64,000 nt of DNA from JBBATK01 sp044228685 (lineage in GTDB: Bacteria; Bacteroidota; Ignavibacteria; Kapaibacteriales; NICIL-2), in assembly GCA_044228685.1 (NCBI GenBank), contig JBGAUL010000010.1, positions 51,988 through 115,987 on the forward strand. Reading direction: 5' to 3'. The position numbers and the translations under genes are program-made. Position 1 is the stretch's first letter; each line of letters starts with the position of its first letter. The notes beneath the pieces were generated by a model that searched no databases, was not told the origin of the DNA, and saw only the letters and a list, made by a program, of their open reading frames with translations. Of this stretch, positions 53,441-63,022 are shown one piece after another.

Positions 53441-54340
53441 ATGACTTTCGACGTCATCATTCCCACCTACAACAACCTCGAGGAACTTCAGCGATGTTTG
53501 TCCGCTTGGTCGAGACAACACTTCCGCGATTTCCGTTGTATTGTTTGCGTCGATGGTTCGACCGACGGTACGCAAGCTTGGCTGGGACAGCAGCAGTTCT
53601 CATTTCCGCTCCTAAGCCTGGAACACGCAGATAAGGCTAATCATGGTCGCAACGCCACACGCAATTTGTCGCTCGCACATCTCAGCGCCGAGTACATCTG
53701 CTTCTGCGATTCCGACATGATACCCGAGCCCGATTTGTTGCTACAGCATTTGGCTTTGTTGAGCACGAGAGACTGCGTGTCGGTGGGTAATGTGCTGTAT
53801 CAAAACGCTGAAACCAATCTCTGGTCGGCTTATGCTCAGTCGCGCGGCAAGAACAAGTACTCGCACAACGAGATGATTCCTTACGCCTATTTAGCGACGG
53901 GAAATTGCGCGCATGCCACGAAGTACTTTGTCGAGCTTGGCGGACAAGATGCTTCCATGAGACACTACGGCGGAGGGGATACCGAATACGCTCTTCGCTT
54001 GCACAAACACGCACAACTTCCGGTGCTGTTTAATGAGCGCGCATTGGTCGTTGGGGATATGAACAAAACTGTTGACGAAGCACTCCGGCAGATGCGAAGT
54101 TTTGGTGAGATCAATCTGCATTATATCGCTCGTCGACATCCGGAAGAGAAAAGTATTTTCTTTCTGAATAGAATGACGGAGCCCGGTTTGCAGAATACTC
54201 TGTTTCGACTCATGCTTCAGGATTGGCTCAGCGTCTTATTGAGTCGCGTCTGCGGGGTTCTTCCAAAGTCAATTGCGATCCGACTACTGAACTACTGCGT
54301 CATCACGAACATTTATAGCGGATGGAAAAAAGGCCGATAG
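53441..54340 (+). CDS. Family 2 glycosyltransferase
   Basis: 299 residues. GT-A fold: FDVIIPTYNNLEELQRCLSA, VCVDGSTDGTQAWL, ICFCDSDMIPEPDLL (DxD-like), and YGGGDTEYALRLHK with the acidic catalytic pattern. C-terminal hydrophobic part (~265-290) may touch the membrane. Adds a sugar to a surface glycan; donor unknown. Translation is probably coupled to dapB. Confidence 0.88.
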   Translation: MTFDVIIPTYNNLEELQRCLSAWSRQHFRDFRCIVCVDGSTDGTQAWLGQQQFSFPLLSLEHADKANHGRNATRNLSLAHLSAEYICFCDSDMIPEPDLLLQHLALLSTRDCVSVGNVLYQNAETNLWSAYAQSRGKNKYSHNEMIPYAYLATGNCAHATKYFVELGGQDASMRHYGGGDTEYALRLHKHAQLPVLFNERALVVGDMNKTVDEALRQMRSFGEINLHYIARRHPEEKSIFFLNRMTEPGLQNTLFRLMLQDWLSVLLSRVCGVLPKSIAIRLLNYCVITNIYSGWKKGR

Positions 54341-54361
54341 CTATTGCCATCGGCCTTTTTA
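54326..54361 (+). terminator. Terminator overlapping the GT2 3' end
   Basis: AAAAAGGCCGAT / ATCGGCCTTTTT, 13-bp-class stem with a 10-nt loop. It begins inside the last codons of the gene. Confidence 0.9.
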
Positions 54362-54426
54362 TTAATGTTTGACTCGAGCTTTGACAAGACTGAGCTCAAG
54401 GTTTTACTGCAAGCGAAGATCAATTC

Positions 54427-55893
54427 TCAATAGGCCTTTGCAAAGAGTACTCGTTGAGTGCTTGGATTGCCGGTCAGGACGCAGCGTCCATCTTCCATTG
54501 GATTATCCAGTGGAATGCAGCGAATCGTTGCTTTGGTCAATTCCTTGATTTTCTCTTCCGTCTCTGCGGTACCATCCCAGTGCGCACTGACAAAGCCTGT
54601 CTTTGTATTAAGCACTTCAGTGAATTCCTCGAAGCTATCTACTTTGGTAATGTGAGAATTGCGATACTCGAGAGCTCTCTTGTACAAGGATGACTGAATG
54701 TCTTCGAGCAGCTCACGAACTGTTTCAACTGCGCGATCAAGAGAAACGCTGATTTTCTCTTTGGTGTCACGACGAGCAATTTCAACCGTACCGTTTTCCA
54801 GATCGCGTTTGCCAATGGCTATACGGACCGGCATTCCCTTCATTTCATATTCCGCGAACTTAAAGCCACTGCGCTTGGTGTCGTCGCGATCATACTTCAC
54901 GCTAATACCCAGAGCTTTGAGCTTTGTCATCAGATCTTCAGCAACAGCATCAACGGCTTCACCTGTCGTTGGGATTGGAACAATCACAACTTGAACAGGT
55001 GCAAGCTTTGGTGGCAGTACCAAGCCGTCATCGTCGGAGTGAGCCATTATCAATGCACCAACCAAGCGCGTTGATACACCCCACGAGGTAGCCCAGACGT
55101 ACTCGAGTTGATTTTGAGAATTCGAAAACTGCACATCAAATGCCTTGGCAAAATTCTGTCCGAGGAAGTGTGATGTACCAGCTTGCAGAGCTTTGCCGTC
55201 TTGCATGAGTGCTTCGATGCAGTAGGTCTCTTCAGCACCTGCAAAGCGTTCGTTCGGACTCTTAACGCCTCGAATAACAGGCATTGCCATCGTGTTCTCC
55301 GCAAAGTCTGCATAGACATTCAGCATGCGCTCAGTTTCTTCAATTGCTTCTTGACGAGTTGCGTGCGCCGTATGACCTTCTTGCCACAGAAATTCAGTGG
55401 TACGAAGGAAAGGACGTGTACGCATTTCCCAACGCACTACATTTGCCCACTGATTGATGAGCAATGGTAGATCGCGATAGGATTGAATCCAATCTTTATA
55501 GGTGTTCCAAATGATTGTCTCGGAGGTAGGACGAACGATGAGTTCTTCCTCCAACTTCGCACTTGGATCCACGATCACTCCGTCTCCGTTTGGATCGTTC
55601 ATCAAACGATGGTGAGTGACGACTGCGCATTCCTTGGCAAAGCCTTCAACGTGTTGAGCCTCGCGACTGAGGAAGCTTTTAGGGATGAACAAGGGGAAAT
55701 AAGCATTTACGTGACCGGTCTCTTTGAACATCGAGTCCAGTTTGTCGCGCATCTTCTCCCAAATCGCAAAACCATGCGGCTTGATAACCATACAACCTCG
55801 AACAGCTGAATGGTCTGCCAAGCCTGCCTTGGAGACGATGTCATTATACCACGCAGAATAATCCTGCGAACGTGGTGTTATTTCCTTTGCCAT
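54427..55893 (-). CDS. proS: Prolyl-tRNA synthetase, archaeal/eukaryotic-type
   Basis: 488 residues from ATG 55893; frame is open nine codons more but MAKEITPRSQDYSAWYND is the standard start. Class II aaRS motifs: motif 2 RWEMRTRPFLRTTEFLWQ with EGHTAH, motif 3 region GLVGALIM-like TRLVGALIMAHSDDDGLVLP. It lacks the editing insertion of the bacterial type, and ends in a C-terminal zinc-like domain with terminal Tyr (FAKAY), the ProS type 3 layout. Charges tRNA-Pro. Confidence 0.93.
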   Translation of the reverse strand: MAKEITPRSQDYSAWYNDIVSKAGLADHSAVRGCMVIKPHGFAIWEKMRDKLDSMFKETGHVNAYFPLFIPKSFLSREAQHVEGFAKECAVVTHHRLMNDPNGDGVIVDPSAKLEEELIVRPTSETIIWNTYKDWIQSYRDLPLLINQWANVVRWEMRTRPFLRTTEFLWQEGHTAHATRQEAIEETERMLNVYADFAENTMAMPVIRGVKSPNERFAGAEETYCIEALMQDGKALQAGTSHFLGQNFAKAFDVQFSNSQNQLEYVWATSWGVSTRLVGALIMAHSDDDGLVLPPKLAPVQVVIVPIPTTGEAVDAVAEDLMTKLKALGISVKYDRDDTKRSGFKFAEYEMKGMPVRIAIGKRDLENGTVEIARRDTKEKISVSLDRAVETVRELLEDIQSSLYKRALEYRNSHITKVDSFEEFTEVLNTKTGFVSAHWDGTAETEEKIKELTKATIRCIPLDNPMEDGRCVLTGNPSTQRVLFAKAY

Positions 55894-56099
55894 TGCAAAT
55901 CCATATACGGTGAACCACAAAAATACGATGAAGAGCGCACAAGCCGATGGTCCGGCCTTGCAGGAGCGTGTTCAGAGATCACGAAGCACGTCTGATTCTG
56001 TCTTTTACAATCACAATTCCTGCCTTGACTTCACGACTCGAGCATACTCTGTCAGCTACTGGTGTAAGTTTGTATATAACCAACGCTTGGAACAGAACT

Positions 56100-56783
56100 A
56101 TGATCGCCCTTGTACATTGTCACGGTGCCACCGGAGCCGCTCAGCAATTTCAACCACTCATTCACGAGCTCCACGATTACGCAAATTTTGCCTTTGATTT
56201 TGAAGGACACGGCGAATCTCAGCCCACCGATCGTCCATTTCGCATCGAGCACTTTGCGGAGAATCTCCAACATTTCATCGAGCATCATCAACTAGCGCTC
56301 GCGCGCATCGTCGGATACAGTATGGGAGGCTATGTCGCTTTATGGTTGGCTGCTCATCGTCCGGAACTTATTCACTCCATACTCACGCTCGGCACTAACC
56401 TCAGATGGAGTGTTGACCACGCAGAACGTCAAGTGCGATTTCTCAACGCTGATAAAATGTTTGAAAAAGTTCCAGCCTATGCCCGCGAATTGGAACTACG
56501 TCATTCCAGAGCCGGCTGGCGAACAGTACTCGAAAAGACTGCAGAAATGATGCTTGATCTTGGCGCGCAACCACGTCTCGGCAGTGAACAATATGCGGAT
56601 GTCAAATGTCCGGTTCGCTATGGAATAGGAGATAGCGACTCCATGGTCAGTCTTGACGAAACTCTCGAAGCACACCGCGCGACGGCGAATTCTCAACTCT
56701 ACGTTCTGCCCGCCACAGAGCACCCATTAGATCGCGTTCGGATGCCACTCTTAGCGACGGTGATTAGGGACTTTTTCGGATAA
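56100..56783 (+). CDS. Alpha/beta hydrolase
   Basis: 227 residues from ATG 56100; the longer frame from 55947 has no homologous-looking start. Fold landmarks: oxyanion HCHGATGAAQQF, FEGHGES, nucleophile elbow VGYSMGGYVAL, acid in YGIGDSDSMV, catalytic His in TEHPLDRV. Broad ester or thioester hydrolase family; no substrate clue. Upstream 55894-56099 holds no gene. Confidence 0.83.
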   Translation: MIALVHCHGATGAAQQFQPLIHELHDYANFAFDFEGHGESQPTDRPFRIEHFAENLQHFIEHHQLALARIVGYSMGGYVALWLAAHRPELIHSILTLGTNLRWSVDHAERQVRFLNADKMFEKVPAYARELELRHSRAGWRTVLEKTAEMMLDLGAQPRLGSEQYADVKCPVRYGIGDSDSMVSLDETLEAHRATANSQLYVLPATEHPLDRVRMPLLATVIRDFFG

Positions 56784-56835
56784 CAGCAAACCCGGCTTCG
56801 GCTCTCCAAAGGAAATTGTAAACGAAAAAGAATTT

Positions 56836-56851
56836 GACCGACCAGTCGGTC
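56836..56851 (+). promoter_or_regulatory. TetR/AcrR-type operator
   Basis: GACCGAC-CA-GTCGGTC, a perfect 7-2-7 inverted repeat of the GACCGACC/GGTCGGTC kind used by many TetR/AcrR repressors. It lies 58 bp before the SnoaL-like gene. No TetR gene is in the window. Confidence 0.6.
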
Positions 56852-56908
56852 GGTATTCAAAATTCTACGTAATTTCGATGAACATTCTCACCACTCATTG
56901 GAGAAACC

Positions 56909-57271
56909 ATGGACCGTAAAGCTTGGCTCGAGAGCATCGGGCACATTATTGATTCGATGAATCCGCAGGCATTTGCAAATCTTATGACCGAAGATGGAAC
57001 ATTCAGATTTGGCAACATGCCGCCATTTGTTGGTCGTAAAGCAATTGCCGATTGTGTTGAACAGTTTTGGTCAATGATCAAAGGATCTGAGCACCAAGTG
57101 GTCAATTATTGGGAAGGCGACAACTCAGTAGTATGGCAAGGCTCAGTACTCTACACACGCAAGGACGATCGCAAAGTGCCGGTGAATTTCACCAACATCT
57201 TTTATATGGATGGTGATCTCATTCGTGAGTACTTGATCTACATTGATAACAGTCCTTTGTTTGCAGAATAA
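56909..57271 (+). CDS. SnoaL/NTF2-like domain protein
   Basis: 120 residues. Cone-shaped NTF2 fold: first helix WLESIGHIIDSMNPQAFANL, strand GTFRFGNMPPFVGRKAIADC, then VVWQGSVLYTRKD, VPVNFTNIFYMDGDLIREYL, and YIDNSPLFAE. Such proteins are small isomerases, hydratases or stress proteins; a hydrophobic pocket ligand is likely. A GGAG ribosome site precedes ATG 56909. The upstream operator suggests induction by a ligand of a TetR repressor. Confidence 0.83.
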   Translation: MDRKAWLESIGHIIDSMNPQAFANLMTEDGTFRFGNMPPFVGRKAIADCVEQFWSMIKGSEHQVVNYWEGDNSVVWQGSVLYTRKDDRKVPVNFTNIFYMDGDLIREYLIYIDNSPLFAE

Positions 57272-57302
57272 TTCGTCGCTAGACTTGAAGCGATAGACCG
57301 TG

Positions 57303-57341
57303 AAAACTCCGGCAGAGCACAGTGCTCGTCGGGGTTTTTGT
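57303..57341. terminator. Bidirectional terminator
   Basis: AAAACTCCG / CGGGGTTTT outer stem with inner GAGCA/TGCTC stem; A run and T run on both sides. Serves the SnoaL gene and the CAP gene. Confidence 0.8.
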
Positions 57342-57342
57342 T

Positions 57343-57915
57343 TTAGTAGGGTAGCTGTCCGACCACATTTCCAGCCGGATCGTAATTACAGACGAGAATA
57401 AACATGTTGCCACACACAGCAATACCGGCACCAACGTGTGTGGTGCTGTGCCACATCATTTGTGTGTAGTGACCGTAGGGATGGAACTTCTGTGGGTCGA
57501 TCGGACTTCCATCGTAGAGCTTCTTCTCTGCATACCAATCATTCACTCCATCGCTGGGCGTGTATGCATAGAGAGTTGCGATGTAGAGATTCTCGCCAAA
57601 GCGCTGTTTGAATTCTCCGTCGCTCGGACGATGCTTCATTGCGCAACCATGTGTTGCTAGATAGTTAGCCCATTCTTGTGCGTAGGCACTGAGGCCAGCG
57701 GACCATTCGAGTGGAGTAAGACCGGCAGCGCGACGACGGACATTATGCGCTTCAAGTATCGCAGCCCGTCCGGCGCTGTCAAGTGCAGGGTATGGCTTGT
57801 TAAAAGCCGAACGCGGTAAACGTCGAATGTGTGGACGAATTTGAGCACTGACATCCGTGATAACTAATGCAAACACGGTGCAGCAAAAGAGTGAAACGAG
57901 AGCGAGATTTTTCAT
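57343..57915 (-). CDS. Secreted CAP (SCP/PR-1) domain protein
   Basis: 190 residues. Signal peptide (about 1-24, cleavage after DVSA). CAP signatures: AILEAHNVRRRAAGLTPLEW, LSAYAQEWANYLATHGCAMKH, FGENLYIA, VNDWYAEKKLYD, GHYTQMMWHSTTHVGAGIAVC, VCNYDPAGN. Cavity His and Glu residues are conserved. CAP proteins are extracellular, with sterol or polysaccharide binding shown for eukaryotic members; the bacterial role is unknown. Confidence 0.9.
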   Translation of the reverse strand: MKNLALVSLFCCTVFALVITDVSAQIRPHIRRLPRSAFNKPYPALDSAGRAAILEAHNVRRRAAGLTPLEWSAGLSAYAQEWANYLATHGCAMKHRPSDGEFKQRFGENLYIATLYAYTPSDGVNDWYAEKKLYDGSPIDPQKFHPYGHYTQMMWHSTTHVGAGIAVCGNMFILVCNYDPAGNVVGQLPY

Positions 57916-57939
57916 AGCAGTAATTGAAGCTAATGCGCC

Positions 57940-59406
57940 TCAGACTTTGCGGCGCAACAATATCTGCTTCAACGAACGTACTTCTTCCGGAGTTATTGCT
58001 TTGATAGCAATCAGAATCACCAGATAGACTGCGATGAGCGCAAGGTGGATAATTCCGCTCAGAATGAGATTCTGCGAGCTAATAACGAAGGACATGGCAT
58101 ACACAGCCAAGGCTACACCAAGGAAGAGCGCAACTCGCTGCCACTCGATGTCTATGGGGTAAATACGCGATGAATAGTAATACATCACTGCAGCCGAAAT
58201 GACATAAGCCCCAAAGGTCGCCCAAGCTGCACCGTAGTACGAAAAGACCGGAATGAAGGCAAGGTTCAGAAGGATGTTCGCCAGTGCCGCTGCGCCCGTT
58301 GAAAGCGGTAGATACTTCGTTTGTTTTGTGATGTGTAGTCCGGCTGCGAAGTTCGTTGCAACGCCTGTAAAGTAATAAGACGCCGCAATGATCGGCACGA
58401 TCCCAAGTCCTGTCCAGTAGGTCTCGCGAATAAATCGTCCACCGATAAACGGCATCTGAACCACTGTTCCAATAAAGAAGCTTATCACAAGAAACAGTAC
58501 AGCGGACACCAAGCTGAAGTAGCTGAAAATTTTACCAAACAACTGTTTCGCGTCTTTGTCATCGGCATGCGTAAGATAGAATGGCTTCCACGCATACTCG
58601 AACACAGATACGAAGAGCATCATTGGGATACCCAGACGGTAGTTGGCGTTGTAGAGACCAACAGTACTTGGATCGGTAAGGGCTAGCAATATCGGACGAT
58701 CGGCAACCTGCAACATGATGGATGAAAAGCCGGATGGCAGTGTTGGCAGTCCGAATGAGAGCAGCGATTTGAAGAGAGTCTTATCCCATCGAAACTCGAT
58801 TTGCTTAAGTATCGATGGAATAAACAGAACAAAGCCAACTGCCGAAGAAAGCATACCCGCGATGAAAACGCCTTCAGCTCCCCAATGCCAAGAAACGACG
58901 AAGAGAAGGTTTGCACAGACGTTGATGAACACAACGATCAACTTCAATCCGGCAAAAACTTTTGGTCTATGCTCCATGCGCAAACGCGCGAAGGGGATGA
59001 GCGTCAGAGCATCGAGCAAGGGGATGAGTGTCGCCATCATGCCAATGCGTATACCGACTTCGCTGTGCAGTCCGCTGTAGCTCGTTATGAGATTCGGCAT
59101 GCTCAGACTGACAGAACTGAAGAGCAGGGCAACGACGACGATGGACGCGTAGCACAGTGTATACACAGCGCGGCGTTGCGGGTCGTCGCGACGATAATAG
59201 CGCAAGAACGACGACTCAAATCCAAACGAATACACAACATTGACAAAAGCAATCAACGAATAGAGATTAGCCACAATTCCCAGCTCCGCCATGCTGAGAA
59301 AATTCGTGTACAGCGGAGTTAAGAGAAAGGTCAGAAAGCGCTGGAGAATTGTGCTACTTCCGTAAATGACCGTATCGGATGCAAGAGACCGGAGCTTTGA
59401 GAGCAT
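57940..59406 (-). CDS. Polysaccharide flippase (Wzx/MATE-like)
   Basis: 488 residues with about 13 membrane helices. N-terminal SDTVIYGSSTILQRFLTFLL plus a periodic pattern of Phe/Tyr-rich helices (LYSLIAFVNVVYSFGFESSF, PTLPSGFSSIMLQVADRPIL) typical of PST/Wzx transporters that flip undecaprenyl-linked oligosaccharides. No polysaccharide cluster surrounds it. It is 25 nt downstream of the CAP gene start region on the opposite side, so co-regulation is unclear. Confidence 0.88.
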   Translation of the reverse strand: MLSKLRSLASDTVIYGSSTILQRFLTFLLTPLYTNFLSMAELGIVANLYSLIAFVNVVYSFGFESSFLRYYRRDDPQRRAVYTLCYASIVVVALLFSSVSLSMPNLITSYSGLHSEVGIRIGMMATLIPLLDALTLIPFARLRMEHRPKVFAGLKLIVVFINVCANLLFVVSWHWGAEGVFIAGMLSSAVGFVLFIPSILKQIEFRWDKTLFKSLLSFGLPTLPSGFSSIMLQVADRPILLALTDPSTVGLYNANYRLGIPMMLFVSVFEYAWKPFYLTHADDKDAKQLFGKIFSYFSLVSAVLFLVISFFIGTVVQMPFIGGRFIRETYWTGLGIVPIIAASYYFTGVATNFAAGLHITKQTKYLPLSTGAAALANILLNLAFIPVFSYYGAAWATFGAYVISAAVMYYYSSRIYPIDIEWQRVALFLGVALAVYAMSFVISSQNLILSGIIHLALIAVYLVILIAIKAITPEEVRSLKQILLRRKV

Positions 59407-59768
59407 GTTGATGTTGATCTATGGCGCAAAATACATGGCGGGCTACCATTTCACATCCTAATAGCTGCGAGCTTGGCATCGGCTTGTGCTAGGCGTTTAG
59501 AACTAAGGAGTTATTCGATCTGTGCAAACTCAAATCAAGATTCTGAACACAACTTTGAGGTCAGGACGGACTTGAGCTCAGGAAAAGGAATGACGAATTC
59601 CATAGATCTCCAATGCAGAAGTGCTTTCGTAAATGCTGATTCTAGGTTCGTTGATCGCCTAAGAGCTCCAATCGCTGGGTGAACAGACCCACCATATTCC
59701 TGTCTTGCTCGAATATCACAGCACGCGTAATTTGCGACTCATCTCTCTGTTCATTGATCAATACATAT
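59407..59768. other. Intergenic region between divergent genes
   Basis: 362 bp between the flippase and M28 peptidase starts. The frame of the peptidase is open back to 59679 but looks non-coding. No promoter box is convincing. Confidence 0.55.
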
Positions 59769-61589
59769 ATGTTCTCATCTAGACGTCGAATACTTGTCGC
59801 GGTAGCACTCTACGTTGTTTTTACTTGCGGATTGCGGTCGCAAGACGACTCATTGGTCAGCCACTTGAAGCAGCACATTGGTTATTTGGCTTCGGATCAA
59901 CTTGCCGGACGTTATCCTGGCACAGAAGGGAACAAGCTGGCTGTGGACTACGTGGCTAAGCACTTCCAGAACGTAGGATTGAAGCCCATAGGTACGTCTT
60001 ATCTGCAGGATTTCAACGTGCCGAGCGGTGTTACTATGACCGGTGACAACAGCGTCAGCTTCGATGTGATTATACCAAAACCATTTGTGCCAAACGATCA
60101 AATCAAACCTGTTAAGGTTGGATGGAAGGTCGGCTCAGATTACACGCCTCTCGGCTTCAGCGAATCGCAAAGCGTGAAAGGTTCGATGTGTTTTGTTGGA
60201 TTTGGAATTACAGATAAAACCAAGAACTACGATGACTATGCCGGCTTGGACTGCAAAGGCAAGATCGTGATTTGTCTCACCGGTGATCCGGCAACCTACA
60301 ATCCTCACGCACGCTTCAAAGTTGACGGAGCAGTTCGCAGTCGTGCTATTAACGCACGTGAACACGGCGCAGTTGGTATCATCTTTGTGCACCCACAAGG
60401 CGATTCCAGCGAAGTGCTGATGCCATTGCATTTCGACTCAAAGGCAAATGCTGCGGGTATTGTCGTGTTGCACGCCAAGCGACTCCCAATCTCAAAGCTC
60501 TTCCCACGCGAGAAGCCATTGATTACGGAAGAGAAGGCCATCATCGATTCCAAACAACCGAGAAGCTTTGATATTCCAAACGCGATAATCAATATCAGCG
60601 TTGGATTGAAGGTTGAGGAAACGACGATTTCGAATGTGGTTGGAATGGTGCCGGGTACTGATAAGAAGGACGAGTACATCGTCATTGGTGCTCACCTCGA
60701 TCACTTAGGTTATGGAGATGAGAATTCACTCTATGCAGGTAATGACCGCAAGATCCACTTTGGAGCTGATGATAATGCGTCTGGTACTGCAGGTATTATG
60801 GAATTGGCTGCAATGGTTGCAGCTCATCCGGTTTCTCGTAGTGTAATCTTTATCGCATTCAATGCCGAAGAGCGTGGTCTGCTGGGTTCAGTGCACTACA
60901 CTCGCAATCCTCTCGTGCCGCTCGAAAAAGTAAACTGCATGATCAATCTTGATATGATTGGTCGACTCAAAGACTCAAAAGTGAACATCCAAGGAGTTGG
61001 TAGTTCTAGTCGTTGGAAGGCTTTGCTCGACACGGTCAATGCTACCTACAAGTACACGATCTCTACCACTGATGATGGCTTTGGTCCTTCGGATCACTCA
61101 TCATTCTATGCGAAAGATCGTCCGGTGCTTTTCCTCTTCACCGGTCTTCATTCCGACTACCATCGTCCAAGCGACACGCCGGATAAGATCAACTATGCCG
61201 GCGAAGCAACTGTTGTTCACTTCACCGACGACCTGCTTCGTCATATCTGTGCTTGGCCTGATGCACCCGATTTTGTCAAGGTTAAAGTTGCTCAATCAGC
61301 AAGCGCGGGATTCAATGTCGTGTTCGGCGTTATTCCTGATTATTCTGATCATCCTAAAGGATTGCACATCACAGGAGTTCGTGAGGCTTCACCGGCGGAG
61401 AAAGCAGGCCTCAAAGCTGATGATATCATCGTGAAGTTTGGTGAAACCGTCGTAAAGAATATCTATGACTTGACCTATGCACTTGGTCAGCATAAGCCTG
61501 GTGATGTGGTGGTAGTAAGCGTTCTACGCGGACCCAAAGAAGACAAAGAAGCAAAGCTTAACGTAACACTCGAAGCGCGCAAACAATAA
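59769..61589 (+). CDS. Exported M28 aminopeptidase with PA and PDZ domains
   Basis: 606 residues from ATG 59769, chosen because MFSSRRRILVAVALYVVF is a signal peptide. Order: N-region with LASDQLAGRYPGTEGNKLAV, a protease-associated (PA) insert (YDDYAGLDCKGKIVICL, INAREHGAVGIIFVHP), and the di-zinc peptidase: GAHLDHLG, FGADDNASGTAGIMELA, FNAEERGLLGS, MINLDMIGR, GPSDHSSFY. A C-terminal PDZ follows (GLHITGVREASPAEKAGLK, DDIIVKFGETVV). Secreted aminopeptidase, probably periplasmic or surface. Confidence 0.92.
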   Translation: MFSSRRRILVAVALYVVFTCGLRSQDDSLVSHLKQHIGYLASDQLAGRYPGTEGNKLAVDYVAKHFQNVGLKPIGTSYLQDFNVPSGVTMTGDNSVSFDVIIPKPFVPNDQIKPVKVGWKVGSDYTPLGFSESQSVKGSMCFVGFGITDKTKNYDDYAGLDCKGKIVICLTGDPATYNPHARFKVDGAVRSRAINAREHGAVGIIFVHPQGDSSEVLMPLHFDSKANAAGIVVLHAKRLPISKLFPREKPLITEEKAIIDSKQPRSFDIPNAIINISVGLKVEETTISNVVGMVPGTDKKDEYIVIGAHLDHLGYGDENSLYAGNDRKIHFGADDNASGTAGIMELAAMVAAHPVSRSVIFIAFNAEERGLLGSVHYTRNPLVPLEKVNCMINLDMIGRLKDSKVNIQGVGSSSRWKALLDTVNATYKYTISTTDDGFGPSDHSSFYAKDRPVLFLFTGLHSDYHRPSDTPDKINYAGEATVVHFTDDLLRHICAWPDAPDFVKVKVAQSASAGFNVVFGVIPDYSDHPKGLHITGVREASPAEKAGLKADDIIVKFGETVVKNIYDLTYALGQHKPGDVVVVSVLRGPKEDKEAKLNVTLEARKQ

Positions 61590-61650
61590 AGCTCAGAAGC
61601 ACCATTTGGATTTGATCCTGCCGGTGCGTTCCTTGTCAGTGAGTTAAACA

Positions 61651-62220
61651 ATGCCACACACATCCGCCATGAGCACCATTGACGTTGCAGTTCGAGACTT
61701 ACTGAGCAATTCACAACGAGCACAGAGCCTGTTTGCAAAGCTGACAGGCTCTCAGCTCAACTGGAAACCAAGTGCTGAGCGATGGTCGGTTGCTGAGTGC
61801 CTTGATCACCTCATCGTCTCAAATAGAACCTACTACAGCAGTCTCGATGATATCCTTGCAGGTCGCTATGCTCAAAGCTTGTACCTACGTTTGCCATTAC
61901 TGCCATCGTTCTTTGCTTCCTTGCTTATTTCAGCCTTGAAAAATCCGAAGATGAAATCAAAGACGATTCAAAGCTTCGAACCAACGCATGCAGGTTTGCC
62001 CGATACTATCGTGGCGGATTTCGTCAAGCACAATGAAGAGTTGTCAGCACGTTTTCAGGCTCTGCGCAAACTCGATTGTTCTACGACCATCATCCGTTCA
62101 GCATTTAACAAGAACGTGATTTACACCCTCGACAACATGATGACCATCCTTGTTGTGCACGAGCAGCGTCATATCGCGCAAGCTCAGCGCGTTATGGAGA
62201 TGAAGGAATTTCCGCGTTGA
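61651..62220 (+). CDS. DinB-superfamily protein
   Basis: 189 residues. Four-helix DinB pattern: LLSNSQRAQSLFAKLTGSQL, WKPSAERWSVAECLDHLIVS with a metal His, and VHEQRHIAQAQRVME with the C-terminal His pair. Metal-dependent thiol transferases (bacillithiol, mycothiol) are known members, but the substrate here is unknown. Start 61651 or 61669 (MSTIDV) both possible. Confidence 0.82.
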   Translation: MPHTSAMSTIDVAVRDLLSNSQRAQSLFAKLTGSQLNWKPSAERWSVAECLDHLIVSNRTYYSSLDDILAGRYAQSLYLRLPLLPSFFASLLISALKNPKMKSKTIQSFEPTHAGLPDTIVADFVKHNEELSARFQALRKLDCSTTIIRSAFNKNVIYTLDNMMTILVVHEQRHIAQAQRVMEMKEFPR

Positions 62221-62269
62221 TTGACGTTATAGTAAGAAGTACCAAGAGCCTTGGATTGACGACCTCGCC

Positions 62270-63019
62270 TCAGGCTTTCATCAATATTTGACGCACTCTC
62301 TCCGCGTCTTCCGGAGTATCAATTGCAACCAACTCATCAGCTACTTCTACGCAGAGGTAGCGAGCTCCGTCGCAGAGTAATCGTAATTGTTCCAGACTTT
62401 CATGAAGCTCCAAGGCGGCCGGCGGGAGCTGAATAAAGCGTTGCAACGACGCAGCGCGGTAGGCATAGAGTCCGATGTGCTTCCACATGACAGCTTGCTC
62501 AAGCCATTGCTCTACGGGATGAGATCGCACAAAAGGAATAGCTGAACGAGAGAAGTACAAGGCAGTGTTGTCGCTTCGCAAGGTAACCTTACACACTGTT
62601 GGATTGATTAAATCAGCCGTGCTGCTGATGCGTGTAATAGGGGTCGCAACATCCGCATTTGATGCACGCAATGCGTCGACCAATGCATCCAACACTCCTG
62701 CTTTGAGCAGTGGTTCGTCACCTTGTACATTGAGGATGATATCGGCATCGCTTCCGAGTACTTGGGCTGCTTGAGCGACGCGATCGGTACCGCTCAGAAG
62801 TTCCGAAGATGTCATCACGACTTCGGCTCCGAAGTTTCGACAATGATCAGCGATGCGCTCATCATCAGTTGCCACGACTACCCGGTCAATGCGTGTGGCG
62901 GAGCTTGCAGCTCGCCACACACGTTCAATCATCGATTGACCACACAGATCAACAAGAGGCTTTGCCGGAAAGCGAGTGGAAGCATAGCGAGCCGGTATGA
63001 CCGCGAGCGTAGAACTCAT
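62270..63019 (-). CDS. kdsB: 3-deoxy-manno-octulosonate cytidylyltransferase
   Basis: 249 residues. Signature AVIPARYASTRFPAKPLVDL with CGQSMIERV, VVVATDDERIADHC, MTSSELLSGTDRVAQA, LNVQGDEPLL, HIGLYAYRAASLQRF. Activates Kdo as CMP-Kdo for LPS. Its ATG is three nt past the gcvT stop, so it is co-transcribed with gcvT, an unusual partner. Confidence 0.94.
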   Translation of the reverse strand: MSSTLAVIPARYASTRFPAKPLVDLCGQSMIERVWRAASSATRIDRVVVATDDERIADHCRNFGAEVVMTSSELLSGTDRVAQAAQVLGSDADIILNVQGDEPLLKAGVLDALVDALRASNADVATPITRISSTADLINPTVCKVTLRSDNTALYFSRSAIPFVRSHPVEQWLEQAVMWKHIGLYAYRAASLQRFIQLPPAALELHESLEQLRLLCDGARYLCVEVADELVAIDTPEDAERVRQILMKA

Positions 63020-63022
63020 TGC

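Noticed and set aside
55947..56099. N-terminal extension of the alpha/beta hydrolase
   Set aside because: No hydrolase features before MIALVHCHG, and it overlaps the proS upstream region.
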